This document shows positions 49,695-58,687 of a stretch of DNA of 64,000 nucleotides, piece after piece. The stretch is from JAUIAI01 sp963732405 (GTDB lineage Bacteria > Pseudomonadota > Gammaproteobacteria > Burkholderiales > Burkholderiaceae_E), in contig CAVSZG010000001.1 of the NCBI GenBank assembly GCA_963732405.1, forward strand, positions 496,001 to 560,000, given 5' to 3'. The notes below the pieces were generated by a model, which did no database searches, had not been told where the DNA came from, and was given only the letters and a program-made list of their open reading frames with translations. Position 1 is the first letter of the stretch; every line of letters starts with the position of its first letter. A program made the position numbers and the translations under genes.

Positions 49695-49899
49695 GCCGGG
49701 ACGCGAAAGTTTCGTTCAAATTTCGTGCAGGCTTCCGAACGCCATCGACCGCACTCGACAGCGTCTCGCCTGTTCGACGACCTCGAGGCTCTTCGGATGA
49801 ATGCCGTTGCCGATGTCATGTTGCAACACACTCTCCAGCGTTGAGACCGGCTTTCACAGCCGCATCGGGATGGCATCATTCACTTCCTGAACCTGTGCA

Positions 49900-51651
49900 A
49901 TGTCTGCTCTGCCAAACCAGCGAATGTCGCCATCCATCCTCAAGCAATCGTTTGCGACGCGCTTCTGGCGAGGTCAGCGGCGCACGCTCGCCTGGACCCT
50001 GACCATTACATTGCTGATCCTCACGGTGGCGCAGGTGGCCATTCCGGTGGCGATCAATACCTGGAATCGTCATCTGTTCGATGCGCTGGAGCTGCGGGAC
50101 ATCGATCAGCTGTTTCGCCAGGTGGCCTATGCGGTCTTGATCATCCTGGCCAACATGTTCGTATTGACCTCGCACCTGCTGATCAGGCGCCGCCTGCAGG
50201 TTGAGTGGCGAAGCGATCTGACGCTTCACATCACGACGCAATGGGTGAGCAATGGTCGCCAGGACCAGCTCAGCCAGATCGCCGGCCAGCATGACAATCC
50301 CGATGGCCGGATTGCCGAAGACATCCGGATCGCGACAGAACATGCCATCGACCTGGCTCACTCACTGCTCTACTGCCTGCTGTTGCTGATCAGCTTCACC
50401 CAGATCCTCTGGGCACTATCTGGTTCGCCACAGGTGAATCTCGGTTTTGCCCGGATATGGCTACCCGGCCATCTGGTCTGGGCGGCATTGCTGTACGCAG
50501 GGGCAGGTGCGGCCTTTGCCACCTGGCTGGGACGCCCGCTTGTGGTGACGGCCAACGTCCGCCAGGCGCGCGAGGCGGATTTCCGGTTTGGCCTGGTACG
50601 GGCGCGTGACACGTCATTGACCGTTGCGCTGCAATCGGCGCAGTCCGAGCAGCGAAGCGAGCTCGAGCGCCTGTTCGGAACATTGGTTGGTGCCTGGCGG
50701 CACCAGACAAAGGCGCTGGCGAACCTGTTCATGTTTTCGTCGAGCTGGTCGATCATGACCCAGACTGTGCCGGTGTTGACCGCCGCGCCCAGATACATGA
50801 CCGGTGAGATCACCCTGGGTGCCCTGATGCAGACCGCGCAGGCGTTTCAGCAGATGATCGCCGCCCTGTCGTGGCCCATCGACAATATGCAGAAGCTGGC
50901 CGAGTGCCGGGCATCGTTTGCGCGCGTCAACGAGCTTCAGACCGCCCTGACCGAGTTGGCCCGATTGAAGTCGGATTCGACAGTCAGCGCGATCAAGATT
51001 GGAACAGGCGCGACTGCGCAGCTCGCTTTTCACGACGTTAGCCTGAACAACGCCGCGGGCAAACCGCTGCTCGAGCATTTTGATGGCGCCATCGGTGCCA
51101 GCGAACGGGTTGTCATCGACGGGGATCCCGTCGTGGCCTTGTCGCTGTTCCGTGCGATCGGTGGCATCTGGCCATGGGGATCGGGACAGATTTTTTTGCC
51201 GGCGGACGACGGCCTGGTGTTCGTGCCGCGCCGTCTGAGGCTGTGCAAATCCACTTTGCGCAATGCGCTGGGCGAGCTTCCGGCGTTTGTCTCGGTGTCC
51301 GATTCGTGGTCCCGGCGCTCATTCAGTCCGCAGGCTGCTGCGGCGGCGCTGAGCGCAGTAGGCCTGCCGACCCTGATTCCGGATCTGGACAGGGAGGATG
51401 ACTGGTCAGAGCGATTGACCAGTCAACAATGCCAGCGACTGGCATTTGCCCGCCTGTTGCTGCTGCGCCCGCCCTGGATCCTCATGCGTGAAGCAACCAG
51501 CTTCCTGCCTTCTGCCGAGGCGATCGCCTTGTTTGAACTACTGTCCGCCGAACTGCCGCGATCGACGATCATCGCCATCGGGCACGACATGACTCGCTGC
51601 CTGACCGGCTATCGGCTGATTGACCTGACACCATCGCAGCCGTCGCGATGA
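49900..51651 (+). CDS. SbmA/BacA-like ABC protein with degenerate ATPase domain
   Basis: 583 aa. Residues about 25-330 form a membrane domain of the ABC_membrane_2 type (peptide/long-chain acyl transporters such as SbmA, BacA, YddA): TWNRHLFDALELRDIDQLFR, a long helix bundle, GALMQTAQAFQQMIAALSWP. Residues about 360-575 have the layout of a nucleotide-binding domain but the key residues are gone: Walker A, normally GPSGSGKS(T/S), is IDGDPVVALSLF; the LSGGE signature is LTSQQCQR; Walker B LLDEATS is LMREATS. The frame is open and no frameshift is seen. It is therefore either a proton-driven SbmA-like transporter with a vestigial ATPase or a gene starting to decay. Start codon not well supported by a ribosome-binding site. 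Confidence 0.82.
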   Translation: MSALPNQRMSPSILKQSFATRFWRGQRRTLAWTLTITLLILTVAQVAIPVAINTWNRHLFDALELRDIDQLFRQVAYAVLIILANMFVLTSHLLIRRRLQVEWRSDLTLHITTQWVSNGRQDQLSQIAGQHDNPDGRIAEDIRIATEHAIDLAHSLLYCLLLLISFTQILWALSGSPQVNLGFARIWLPGHLVWAALLYAGAGAAFATWLGRPLVVTANVRQAREADFRFGLVRARDTSLTVALQSAQSEQRSELERLFGTLVGAWRHQTKALANLFMFSSSWSIMTQTVPVLTAAPRYMTGEITLGALMQTAQAFQQMIAALSWPIDNMQKLAECRASFARVNELQTALTELARLKSDSTVSAIKIGTGATAQLAFHDVSLNNAAGKPLLEHFDGAIGASERVVIDGDPVVALSLFRAIGGIWPWGSGQIFLPADDGLVFVPRRLRLCKSTLRNALGELPAFVSVSDSWSRRSFSPQAAAAALSAVGLPTLIPDLDREDDWSERLTSQQCQRLAFARLLLLRPPWILMREATSFLPSAEAIALFELLSAELPRSTIIAIGHDMTRCLTGYRLIDLTPSQPSR

Positions 51652-51879
51652 TGCTCTCTGGGCCACTGTTCTGCCCTTGATCGCAAATGGCCAAGATCTC
51701 GCCAGCTCGGGCCGTCGACGCATAGGCGAGTAAACGGGAGGAAACCGGCGGTATTCCATCAACCGGCCATGACAGCCCCCGTTAAGCTGATTCGCATTGA
51801 GTACAGGCGCTTGCGGCCTCCCGTCGGCCGCGGTGCGACCTGCCATTTTTATCCGTCACTATTTAACTGGACACTGCAG

Positions 51880-52347
51880 ATGAAACCGATCGCCAACTAC
51901 TTGCTAGCCCCTGCACTGGGCGCGGTCCTGGCTCTGACCACCCCGGGATGGGCAGCCGATTCTGCCGAAACGCCCACTTCGCTGAACGGCGCCCAGGTGA
52001 TTACGGCGGCCGAAGCCAAAGCCTTGCTCGATGCCCGATCGGCCACTTTCATCGATACCCGCAGCGTCGTGAATTTCGGCAAGGGCCATGTCCCCGGAGC
52101 CATTACGGCGTCGTACAAGGAAAAGAGCGAGAAGGTCGTTGATTTCGACGCCAAGGTCGACAAATTCGAACTCACCAAATTGCCCAACGACAAGGCTGCG
52201 GTCATCGTCTTCTACAGTGATGGCCCCACAGGCTGGAAGTCTTACAAGGCCGCCGCATTGAGTGTCAATGCCGGTTACACCAACATCAAGTATCTGCGCG
52301 GCGGCTTTGCCGAATGGACCGCCATGGCTTTCCCTGTGGAACTCTGA
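51880..52347 (+). CDS. Periplasmic rhodanese-like protein lacking the catalytic cysteine
   Basis: 155 aa. A signal peptide (MKPIANYLLAPALGAVLALT, cleaved after GWA) precedes a single rhodanese domain: VITAAEAKALLDARSATFID, TRSVVNFGKGHVPGAI, and YLRGGFAEWTAMAFPV at the end. The active-site loop that in relatives reads YCNGPTCWKSYKAA is YSDGPTGWKSYKAA, so both cysteines, including the sulfur-carrying one, are replaced. It probably binds an anion or a partner protein instead of transferring sulfur. The frame is open to 51769, but the signal peptide fixes the start at 51880. It stands between the SbmA-like gene and a chemoreceptor gene. Confidence 0.88.
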   Translation: MKPIANYLLAPALGAVLALTTPGWAADSAETPTSLNGAQVITAAEAKALLDARSATFIDTRSVVNFGKGHVPGAITASYKEKSEKVVDFDAKVDKFELTKLPNDKAAVIVFYSDGPTGWKSYKAAALSVNAGYTNIKYLRGGFAEWTAMAFPVEL

Positions 52348-52413
52348 GCGCCTTGTCGACCCGGACGAGGCCGACCATTCCATTGCTCGGCGTAGTCCGG
52401 AGTTTATTCCCGA

Positions 52414-53958
52414 ATGACTTTTCTGAGATCCTCCATGCGGGCTAACACTGATCCGACCGTCGTCACCCGATGGCTGGTCACGACGGCGGTGGTGTTGCTG
52501 GCCAGCACGCTGGGCCTGTGTTGGCTGGCCGCACAGAGTTATGCCTACGCCGATCGCCACAGTGAGGTGTCGCTGCATGCGGCCACCGCTCAGCGCTATC
52601 TTCAGGGCTACCTGCGTGGTGTCAACGAGCTGTTGATCACCGAAGGCTCATCCAGTGCGCGCGATCTCGTCAAATCGAACGGCGAAGCCTTCGCCCGCGA
52701 GCTCGACAGCCTCCTGATCTACGCCAGCGCCGACAGTGCAACGGCGATCAAGAAAGTGCTTCAACCGGGTTGGATCCAGATCAGCAGGGGCGTCGCAGCC
52801 TTGCTGGAACAAAGTGGCATCTCCGCCACAGACGACGATTCGATGCTGGCCTATGGAAAGGTCGCCGGTCAGGCAGAAGCATTGACCACGGCTGTCACCG
52901 GGATCGAGACGCTGGCTATCCCGGCGGCCGATGCCGCACGCGAACGCCTGCTGTTCGTTGGCCTGACCCTGACGGTGGTCACCTTGCTGTTTGTCGTCAC
53001 GATCGCACGCCTGGTTGCGCAATTGCTGTTCAACCGTCTGGGCGGACGGCCTGACCAGATTCGCGAGATCGCGATCAAGCTGGCGGCTCATGATCTGACG
53101 GTCGAGATCGGCGAACCCCGTGCCGGACGTCAGGCCACGCTGCTGGACGCGCTGCGCGGCATCAAGCAGAACCTGGGCCAGGTCGTTGGCAATGTGTATG
53201 ACAACGCCAATACGCTGGCCGGCGCAGCCGCGCAGATTGCCCATGGCAACCAGGACCTCAGTCAGCGTACCGAGCAACAGGCGGCTTCCATCGAAAAGAC
53301 GGTTGTATCGATGCAGCAACTGGGCGCCACGGTGCGGCTGAACGCCGACCATGCACAGCAGGCCAGCGAACTGGCCACCAGCGCCACCAGCGTGGCCCGC
53401 CAGGGCGGCGAGGTGGTGGGCCGGGTTGTGGATACCATGAAGGGCATCAACGAGAGCAGCCGCCGGATCGCCGACATTACCGGCGTCATCGACGATATCG
53501 CGTTTCAAACCAATATTCTGGCGCTCAATGCAGCCGTCGAGGCCGCCCGTGCCGGTGAACAAGGCAGGGGCTTTGCCGTGGTCGCGACTGACGTGCGCAG
53601 CCTGGCGCGGCGCAGTGCCGATGCCGCAAAAGAGATCAAGACACTGATTTCGGCCAGCGTCGATCGCGTGGAGCACGGTTCATCGCTGGTCGATCGCGCC
53701 GGCGCCACCATGGCGCAGGTCGTCGATGCCATCGGGCGCCTGTCCGACATCGTGGGCCAGATCAGTGCCGCCAGCGCTCGTCAAAGCAGCGAAGTCTCGC
53801 AGGTCGGCGACGCCATGGGGCTCATGGACGACGCGACGCGTCAGAACGCCGCCTTGGTTGAGCACAGCGCCCTGGCCACCGAGAGCTTGCGTGCACAGGC
53901 TCATCAGCTGGTGCAGACGGTGGCGGTGTTCAAGCTGGACGCGGCCGCAGCGCACTAG
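52414..53958 (+). CDS. Methyl-accepting chemotaxis protein
   Basis: 514 aa. Membrane helix 1 at residues about 22-42 (LVTTAVVLLASTLGLCWLAA), a short periplasmic helical sensor of about 130 residues, membrane helix 2 near 180-202 (LFVGLTLTVVTLLFVVTIAR), a HAMP linker, then the cytoplasmic signalling coiled coil. The hairpin tip that binds CheA/CheW is present: IDDIAFQTNILALNAAVEAA, RAGEQGRGFAVVATDVRSLA. No C-terminal CheR-binding pentapeptide is seen. The ligand is unknown. No chemotaxis genes are adjacent. Confidence 0.93.
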   Translation: MTFLRSSMRANTDPTVVTRWLVTTAVVLLASTLGLCWLAAQSYAYADRHSEVSLHAATAQRYLQGYLRGVNELLITEGSSSARDLVKSNGEAFARELDSLLIYASADSATAIKKVLQPGWIQISRGVAALLEQSGISATDDDSMLAYGKVAGQAEALTTAVTGIETLAIPAADAARERLLFVGLTLTVVTLLFVVTIARLVAQLLFNRLGGRPDQIREIAIKLAAHDLTVEIGEPRAGRQATLLDALRGIKQNLGQVVGNVYDNANTLAGAAAQIAHGNQDLSQRTEQQAASIEKTVVSMQQLGATVRLNADHAQQASELATSATSVARQGGEVVGRVVDTMKGINESSRRIADITGVIDDIAFQTNILALNAAVEAARAGEQGRGFAVVATDVRSLARRSADAAKEIKTLISASVDRVEHGSSLVDRAGATMAQVVDAIGRLSDIVGQISAASARQSSEVSQVGDAMGLMDDATRQNAALVEHSALATESLRAQAHQLVQTVAVFKLDAAAAH

Positions 53959-54147
53959 TCGGTCCCTCCTCACCGTCTTGCGGGTCGATATCAGCCCCGG
54001 ATACGAACGATCGACATCGCCTGAATCGGGTCATCAGCCCGTTGTTGCGCCTGCCGCAACCCCCGGGCTCTGTTAAGCAGCCGTTAATCCCGCCGCGCTA
54101 TCCTCCAGGCGATAGTCTGCTTGACGCGCTTGACCGCGCCTTTCCTG

Positions 54148-55848
54148 ATGACAATCCGCTCCCTCCTGCCGGCATCGCCTGGCACGCGCAACGCTGTTTC
54201 TCCTGCCGTGCTCGTTCTGATGAGCTCGGTCTTTGTCGTGCTGGTGTTCAATCGCGCGTATTGGCGGGTGGTCGACAACGGCATCGCGGGAGGATTCGCC
54301 GAGGCACCGCTGCTGGCCGTGCAGATGGGCCTGCTGCTGGCCGGGGTCGTCTTGTTGCTGATCTCGCTGCTGCATTGGCGGTACCTGCTCAAGCCCGCGC
54401 TGGCCGTGCTGCTGCTGGCCGGGGCTTCGGCGTCCCACTTCATGGACAGCTACGGCGTGATCATCGACGAAGGCATGTTGCGCAATGCGCTGCAGACCGA
54501 TCGCGCCGAAGCGGCCGGACTCATGACGGTCTCGGGCATCACCTGGTTCGTGATGCTCGGCGTGGTGCCTGCCCTGCTCGTGCTCCGGTTGCGCCTTCGG
54601 TGGGCCAGCGGATGGCGAAACCTGGCACAGACCGGGGCCCTGATCGCACTTGCCCTGGTGATCATCGCTGCCAGTGCGGCCATCGACTTCAAGGCGGCGG
54701 CTCCGTTCGTGCGTGAACATGGCAAGCAGATGCGCTGGCGCGCGGTGCCGCTCAATCTGGCGCATGCATCCATGAACCTGTTCCGGCACGGCGATCTGGC
54801 GGCAGGGCCGGTGGTGAAGTTGCCGATCGCCAGGTTCGTCGGACAGCCTGCCGCTGTGCCCGGTGCACGATATGATCCGATACTGGTGCTGGTGGTCGGC
54901 GAAACGGCACGGGCCGGCAATTTTTCGTTGAACGGATATGCCAGGCAGACCAATCCGATGCTGTCCTTGCTGCCAGTTGTCAATTTCAATCAGGTCAGTT
55001 CCTGCGGCACCTCCACGGCGGTCTCAGTGCCCTGCCTGTTCTCGGACCTTGGTCGAGCGGATTTTTCGGTCTCGGCTGCCCGCGCCCGAGAAAATCTGCT
55101 CGACATCGCAAAGCGGGCCGGATACCGGGTGGTCTGGATCGACAACCAGGCCGGCAGCAAGGGGGTGGCCGATTCGGTGGAATTCCGGCAACTCGCCGGT
55201 GACACGGCCCTGCAGGGCGAGGTGGGTGATCACGAGTTCGTCGGTGCGCTGCGCCACGAGCTTGCCGCCTCGGCGGGCCCGACGCTGCTGGTGTTACATC
55301 AGATGGGCAGCCATGGACCGGAGTACTACAAGCGCTCGCGGCCGGCGATGAAGGCCTTCCTGCCCGAATGCCGTACCGCCGAGTTGCAGAAATGCTCGAG
55401 CGAAGAAATCCGCAACGCCTATGACAATACGATACTCGAAACCGATCAGCTGCTGGCCGATCTGATCGGCGTGCTGGGGGGCGAAGCGACCAGTCGCCCG
55501 GCATCCCTGCTCTACGTGAGCGACCATGGTGAATCGCTCGGCGAAGGTGGGTTGTATCTGCATGGCATGCCATATCTGCTCGCCCCGAAGGATCAGACCA
55601 GCGTACCGATGATCTACTGGTCGAACCAGGCCGGCAAGGAGTCAGGTGGCCTGGACGAACCCTGTCTGCGTGGAATCGCCGATCAGGCCTTATCCCATGA
55701 TCACTACTTCAATACGGTGCTGGGCCTGCTGCGAATCGACACCGATGTCTACCGTCGGGACGGCGATGCGTTTTCTGCCTGCCGGCGGCAACCCCCGGGT
55801 GGATCCGGTCGCCGCGATGCCGGCTTGCCGCCAGACCGTGCATCGTGA
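54148..55848 (+). CDS. eptA: Lipid A phosphoethanolamine transferase
   Basis: 566 aa from the ATG at 54148 (a TTG at 54121 would add nine residues). Five N-terminal membrane helices lie within residues about 1-190, then a periplasmic sulfatase-fold domain. Catalytic features: VLVVGETARAGNFSLNGY (metal-binding Glu), nucleophile Thr near residue 287 in SCGTSTAVSVPC, and VSDHGESLGEGGLYLHG near the end (metal Asp-His). The enzyme moves phosphoethanolamine from phosphatidylethanolamine to lipid A, lowering surface charge and polymyxin binding. It overlaps the response-regulator start by four bases (GTGA), the pmrCAB arrangement. Confidence 0.92.
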   Translation: MTIRSLLPASPGTRNAVSPAVLVLMSSVFVVLVFNRAYWRVVDNGIAGGFAEAPLLAVQMGLLLAGVVLLLISLLHWRYLLKPALAVLLLAGASASHFMDSYGVIIDEGMLRNALQTDRAEAAGLMTVSGITWFVMLGVVPALLVLRLRLRWASGWRNLAQTGALIALALVIIAASAAIDFKAAAPFVREHGKQMRWRAVPLNLAHASMNLFRHGDLAAGPVVKLPIARFVGQPAAVPGARYDPILVLVVGETARAGNFSLNGYARQTNPMLSLLPVVNFNQVSSCGTSTAVSVPCLFSDLGRADFSVSAARARENLLDIAKRAGYRVVWIDNQAGSKGVADSVEFRQLAGDTALQGEVGDHEFVGALRHELAASAGPTLLVLHQMGSHGPEYYKRSRPAMKAFLPECRTAELQKCSSEEIRNAYDNTILETDQLLADLIGVLGGEATSRPASLLYVSDHGESLGEGGLYLHGMPYLLAPKDQTSVPMIYWSNQAGKESGGLDEPCLRGIADQALSHDHYFNTVLGLLRIDTDVYRRDGDAFSACRRQPPGGSGRRDAGLPPDRAS

Positions 55849-56522
55849 GAATCCTGCTCATCGAGGATGACCGCGAAATCGGCGAGGGCTTCGCCAGCGG
55901 CCTGCGCTCAGGTGGCTACGCCATCGACTGGTTCCGCGACGGTCAGCAGGGCGACTCGGCGCTCAAGAGCGTGCGTTATGACGGCATCGTGCTCGATCTC
56001 GGCCTGCCGGATGGCGACGGGCTTCAGTGGCTGCGGCGCTGGCGCGCCGAAGGTCATACGACCCCGGTCGTGGTGATGACCGCACGCGACGCCGACGACA
56101 GCAAGATCGCGCTGCTCGATGCGGGTGCGGACGACTATGTGGTCAAGCCGGTGTCGGTCCGGGAATTGATGGCGCGCCTGCGTTCGGTGAGCCGGCGAGC
56201 GGCCGGGCGCACCGACGCGGTGTGGCGTCACGGGGCGCTCGAATATGACTCGGGCGCACGACGCGCCAAGTGGCGCGGCCAGCCAGTGGATCTGACCAGT
56301 CGCGAAACGGCGCTGCTGGAAACCCTATTGCAGAATCCGACACGGGTACTGAGCAAACCGCAGTTGCTCGACAGCCTGTATGGATGGGAGCAACCTGGCG
56401 ACAAGGGCATCGAAAGCAACGCGCTGGAGGTATTCGTGCACAACCTGCGCCGCAAGCTCGCGCCCGAAGTGATTCGTACCCTGCGCGGCATCGGCTACGC
56501 GCTCGGTCCGCCGATCGAGTAG
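55845..56522 (+). CDS. OmpR-family response regulator (PmrA/QseB-like)
   Basis: 225 aa. The receiver domain (residues 1-115) has the acidic pair in LLIEDDREIG, the phosphorylated Asp51 in GIVLDLGLPDGDG and the conserved Lys in DYVVKPVSVREL. The C-terminal winged helix (130-225) has LTSRETALLETLL and VEVFVHNLRRKL-like NALEVFVHNLRRKLAPEVIR. The GTG start lies inside the eptA stop overlap. It would be phosphorylated by the downstream sensor kinase and activate eptA and perhaps the ABC exporter that follows. Confidence 0.92.
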   Translation: MRILLIEDDREIGEGFASGLRSGGYAIDWFRDGQQGDSALKSVRYDGIVLDLGLPDGDGLQWLRRWRAEGHTTPVVVMTARDADDSKIALLDAGADDYVVKPVSVRELMARLRSVSRRAAGRTDAVWRHGALEYDSGARRAKWRGQPVDLTSRETALLETLLQNPTRVLSKPQLLDSLYGWEQPGDKGIESNALEVFVHNLRRKLAPEVIRTLRGIGYALGPPIE

Positions 56523-56568
56523 TATCGGGTCGGATCGGCGCAGCAAACCGGTTCCCCCGGAATCACCC

Positions 56569-57906
56569 ATGACCGTACAGAAGCGATTGCTGATCTGGCT
56601 GCTGGCACTCGCACCGGCAATCTGGCTGGTCGCACTGGTCAGCGCTTACCTGCTGGCCCGGGTCGAGATCGATGAGTTCTTCGATACCCGTCAACTCGCT
56701 CTGGCTGCCGAAGCGCTGAGTCGGGCACCCGATACGGTCGTCTCGCCTGGCGGCTCTCTGGCCGGCCTGCCGGGTGCGCGCAGTGGCGCGGCCGAACCCG
56801 ATGAGTTGCTGGTCGCGGTCTGGTCGGCCGACGGGCACCTGCTCACGCCGGGTGGCGAAGCGGCTCGAGTGCCGTTCGACTGGGCGGCCCAGGGCTTCGT
56901 TGAGCGCCACATCGGCACCGAGGACTGGCGCATCTTCTACCTGCACGGTGGCGAGCCCGAGCGACTCGTTGCCGTGGCACAGGCGCTGGAGGAGCGCGCC
57001 GAGATGCTCTGGCAGTTGCTCGGTGCCTACCTGCTGCCATTGCTGATCGCATTACCGATCATGATCGGTGGCATTGCAATAGCGGTGCATCGGGCATTTA
57101 CGCCCTTGCGCGAGCTGACTGCCGGTATCCAGCATCGCACCGCCGATGATCTGGTGCCGATTCAGGCTGACCGCGTGCCGGGCGACGTGGCCCCGCTCAT
57201 CGATGCCTTGAATGCGCTGTTCGCCCGGATTCGCTCGGCAATGGCCTACGAGCGCCGGCTCACCGCGGATGCCTCGCATGAGTTGCGCACGCCGATCGCC
57301 GCCCTGAAGGCGCAATGGGATGCGTGGACGATGGCTCAGGATGCCCATGAGCGGGAGTTGGCAGCCCACCGGGTGGGCATCACGATAGACCGTCTGTCGC
57401 GCCTCGTTGGTCAGTTGCTGAGCCTGTCGGCCATCGAGAGCGACAATGCGCCTCATGCGTTGACCCGGGTCGACTGGCCGCAGGTTGTCGAGAATGCGAT
57501 CAGCGATGTGTTGCCCATACTGAACGACCAGGATGCCGAGATCGACGTCGAATGGCCTGCCCAGGGCGAAGCGATGCCGATGCGCGGAGACAATGCCTTG
57601 TTATCAGTCATGATGCGCAACCTGCTGGACAATGCACTGCGTTACGGCGGTCGCGGCGCGCGCGTTCTGGTGCGTTTCGGCATTCACCGTCTCGAAGTGC
57701 TTGACAATGGCCCGGGCATGCCCGAGAGCGTCGCGCAGCGGATCGGCGAGCGCTTTGTCAGGCCGCCCGGGCAGGCTCAGACCGGCAGTGGCATCGGGCT
57801 GTCGATCGTGCAGCGGGTGGCCGGTCTTCACCAATTGACGATCCGCTTCGGGCGCGGGGTCGACCCCGGCTATCCGGGCGTGCACATCACCATCGTCCGT
57901 GGCTAG
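56569..57906 (+). CDS. Sensor histidine kinase (PmrB/QseC-like)
   Basis: 445 aa. Membrane helix 1 at residues about 5-28, a periplasmic sensor of about 125 residues, membrane helix 2 near 147-172 (LLPLLIALPIMIGGIAIAVH), HAMP, then the H-box ASHELRTPIAALKAQWD with the phosphorylated His near residue 236. The ATPase part has the N-box LLDNALRYGG, G1 VLDNGPGMP and G2 GSGIGLSIV. The periplasmic part lacks an obvious ExxE iron-binding pair, so the signal is unknown. The gene follows its regulator by 46 bases. Confidence 0.92.
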   Translation: MTVQKRLLIWLLALAPAIWLVALVSAYLLARVEIDEFFDTRQLALAAEALSRAPDTVVSPGGSLAGLPGARSGAAEPDELLVAVWSADGHLLTPGGEAARVPFDWAAQGFVERHIGTEDWRIFYLHGGEPERLVAVAQALEERAEMLWQLLGAYLLPLLIALPIMIGGIAIAVHRAFTPLRELTAGIQHRTADDLVPIQADRVPGDVAPLIDALNALFARIRSAMAYERRLTADASHELRTPIAALKAQWDAWTMAQDAHERELAAHRVGITIDRLSRLVGQLLSLSAIESDNAPHALTRVDWPQVVENAISDVLPILNDQDAEIDVEWPAQGEAMPMRGDNALLSVMMRNLLDNALRYGGRGARVLVRFGIHRLEVLDNGPGMPESVAQRIGERFVRPPGQAQTGSGIGLSIVQRVAGLHQLTIRFGRGVDPGYPGVHITIVRG

Positions 57907-57928
57907 CGCAATCCCACCGGAGGGTGTC

Positions 57929-58684
57929 GTGACCGAATCACCGACGATCGACGTGTCGAATTTCAGCAAGACCTACGGGTCTCATCGTGCCGTCCAGGAC
58001 CTGAGCTTCGCCGTACAACCCGGTCAGATACTGGGCCTGGTCGGCCAGAACGGTGCCGGCAAGACCACCACGCTGCGTACCCTGGCGGGCATCATCCGCC
58101 CGGATCGAGGACGCCTGATCGTCGCCGGGCATGACATCGTCGCCGATCCGATCGCCGCCAAGGCCCGACTGGGCTACATTCCCGACGACCCGCGCCTGTT
58201 CGAGACGCTCACCGTCTGGGAACACCTGGAATTTGTGGCGGCAACCTACCGGGTTACCGACCTCGCCACCAAAGCCGAGCGTTTGTTGAGCGCCTTCGAA
58301 CTTCAGGACAAGCGCGACGCCGTCACCCATGCCCTGTCGCGCGGCATGCGCCAGAAGGTGGGCATCATGTGTGCTTATCTGCATGATCCGAAGGTGCTGC
58401 TGTTCGACGAACCGCTGACCGGCCTGGACCCGGGCGGCATCCGGGCGATCCGCGAGTCGATCCACCAGCGGGCCCGCGACGGGGCGGCAATCGTAGTCAG
58501 CTCGCACCTGCTGGGGCTGGTCGAAGACCTGTGCACCCATGTCCTGATCCTGCATGAAGGGCAGTTGCGCCGATTCGGCGCGCTGCAGGAGGTACTCGCT
58601 GACATCCGTAGTGGCGGCGATGATCGAACACTCGAGCAACTGTACTTCGAGATCACCGGTCATCAACAGCAGACCTGGAACTGA
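57929..58684 (+). CDS. ABC exporter ATP-binding protein
   Basis: 251 aa. Walker A VGQNGAGKTTTLRTLAGI, Q-loop region GYIPDDPRLFETLTVWEH, signature LSRGMRQKVGIMCAY, Walker B VLLFDEPLTGLDPGG and the H-loop VSSHLLGLVEDL. The signature LSRGM.. and the short length place it with ABC-2/ABC_export type efflux ATPases. An in-frame GTG at 57899 overlaps the kinase stop, but the GTG at 57929 has a GGAGGG site. Three bases separate its stop from the permease ATG. Drug, lipid or peptide export are all possible. Confidence 0.92.
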   Translation: MTESPTIDVSNFSKTYGSHRAVQDLSFAVQPGQILGLVGQNGAGKTTTLRTLAGIIRPDRGRLIVAGHDIVADPIAAKARLGYIPDDPRLFETLTVWEHLEFVAATYRVTDLATKAERLLSAFELQDKRDAVTHALSRGMRQKVGIMCAYLHDPKVLLFDEPLTGLDPGGIRAIRESIHQRARDGAAIVVSSHLLGLVEDLCTHVLILHEGQLRRFGALQEVLADIRSGGDDRTLEQLYFEITGHQQQTWN

Positions 58685-58687
58685 CGG

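Noticed and set aside
52648..53676. 342-codon minus-strand frame opposite the chemoreceptor gene
   Set aside because: The conserved chemoreceptor hairpin is encoded on the plus strand here; the antisense product has no motifs.
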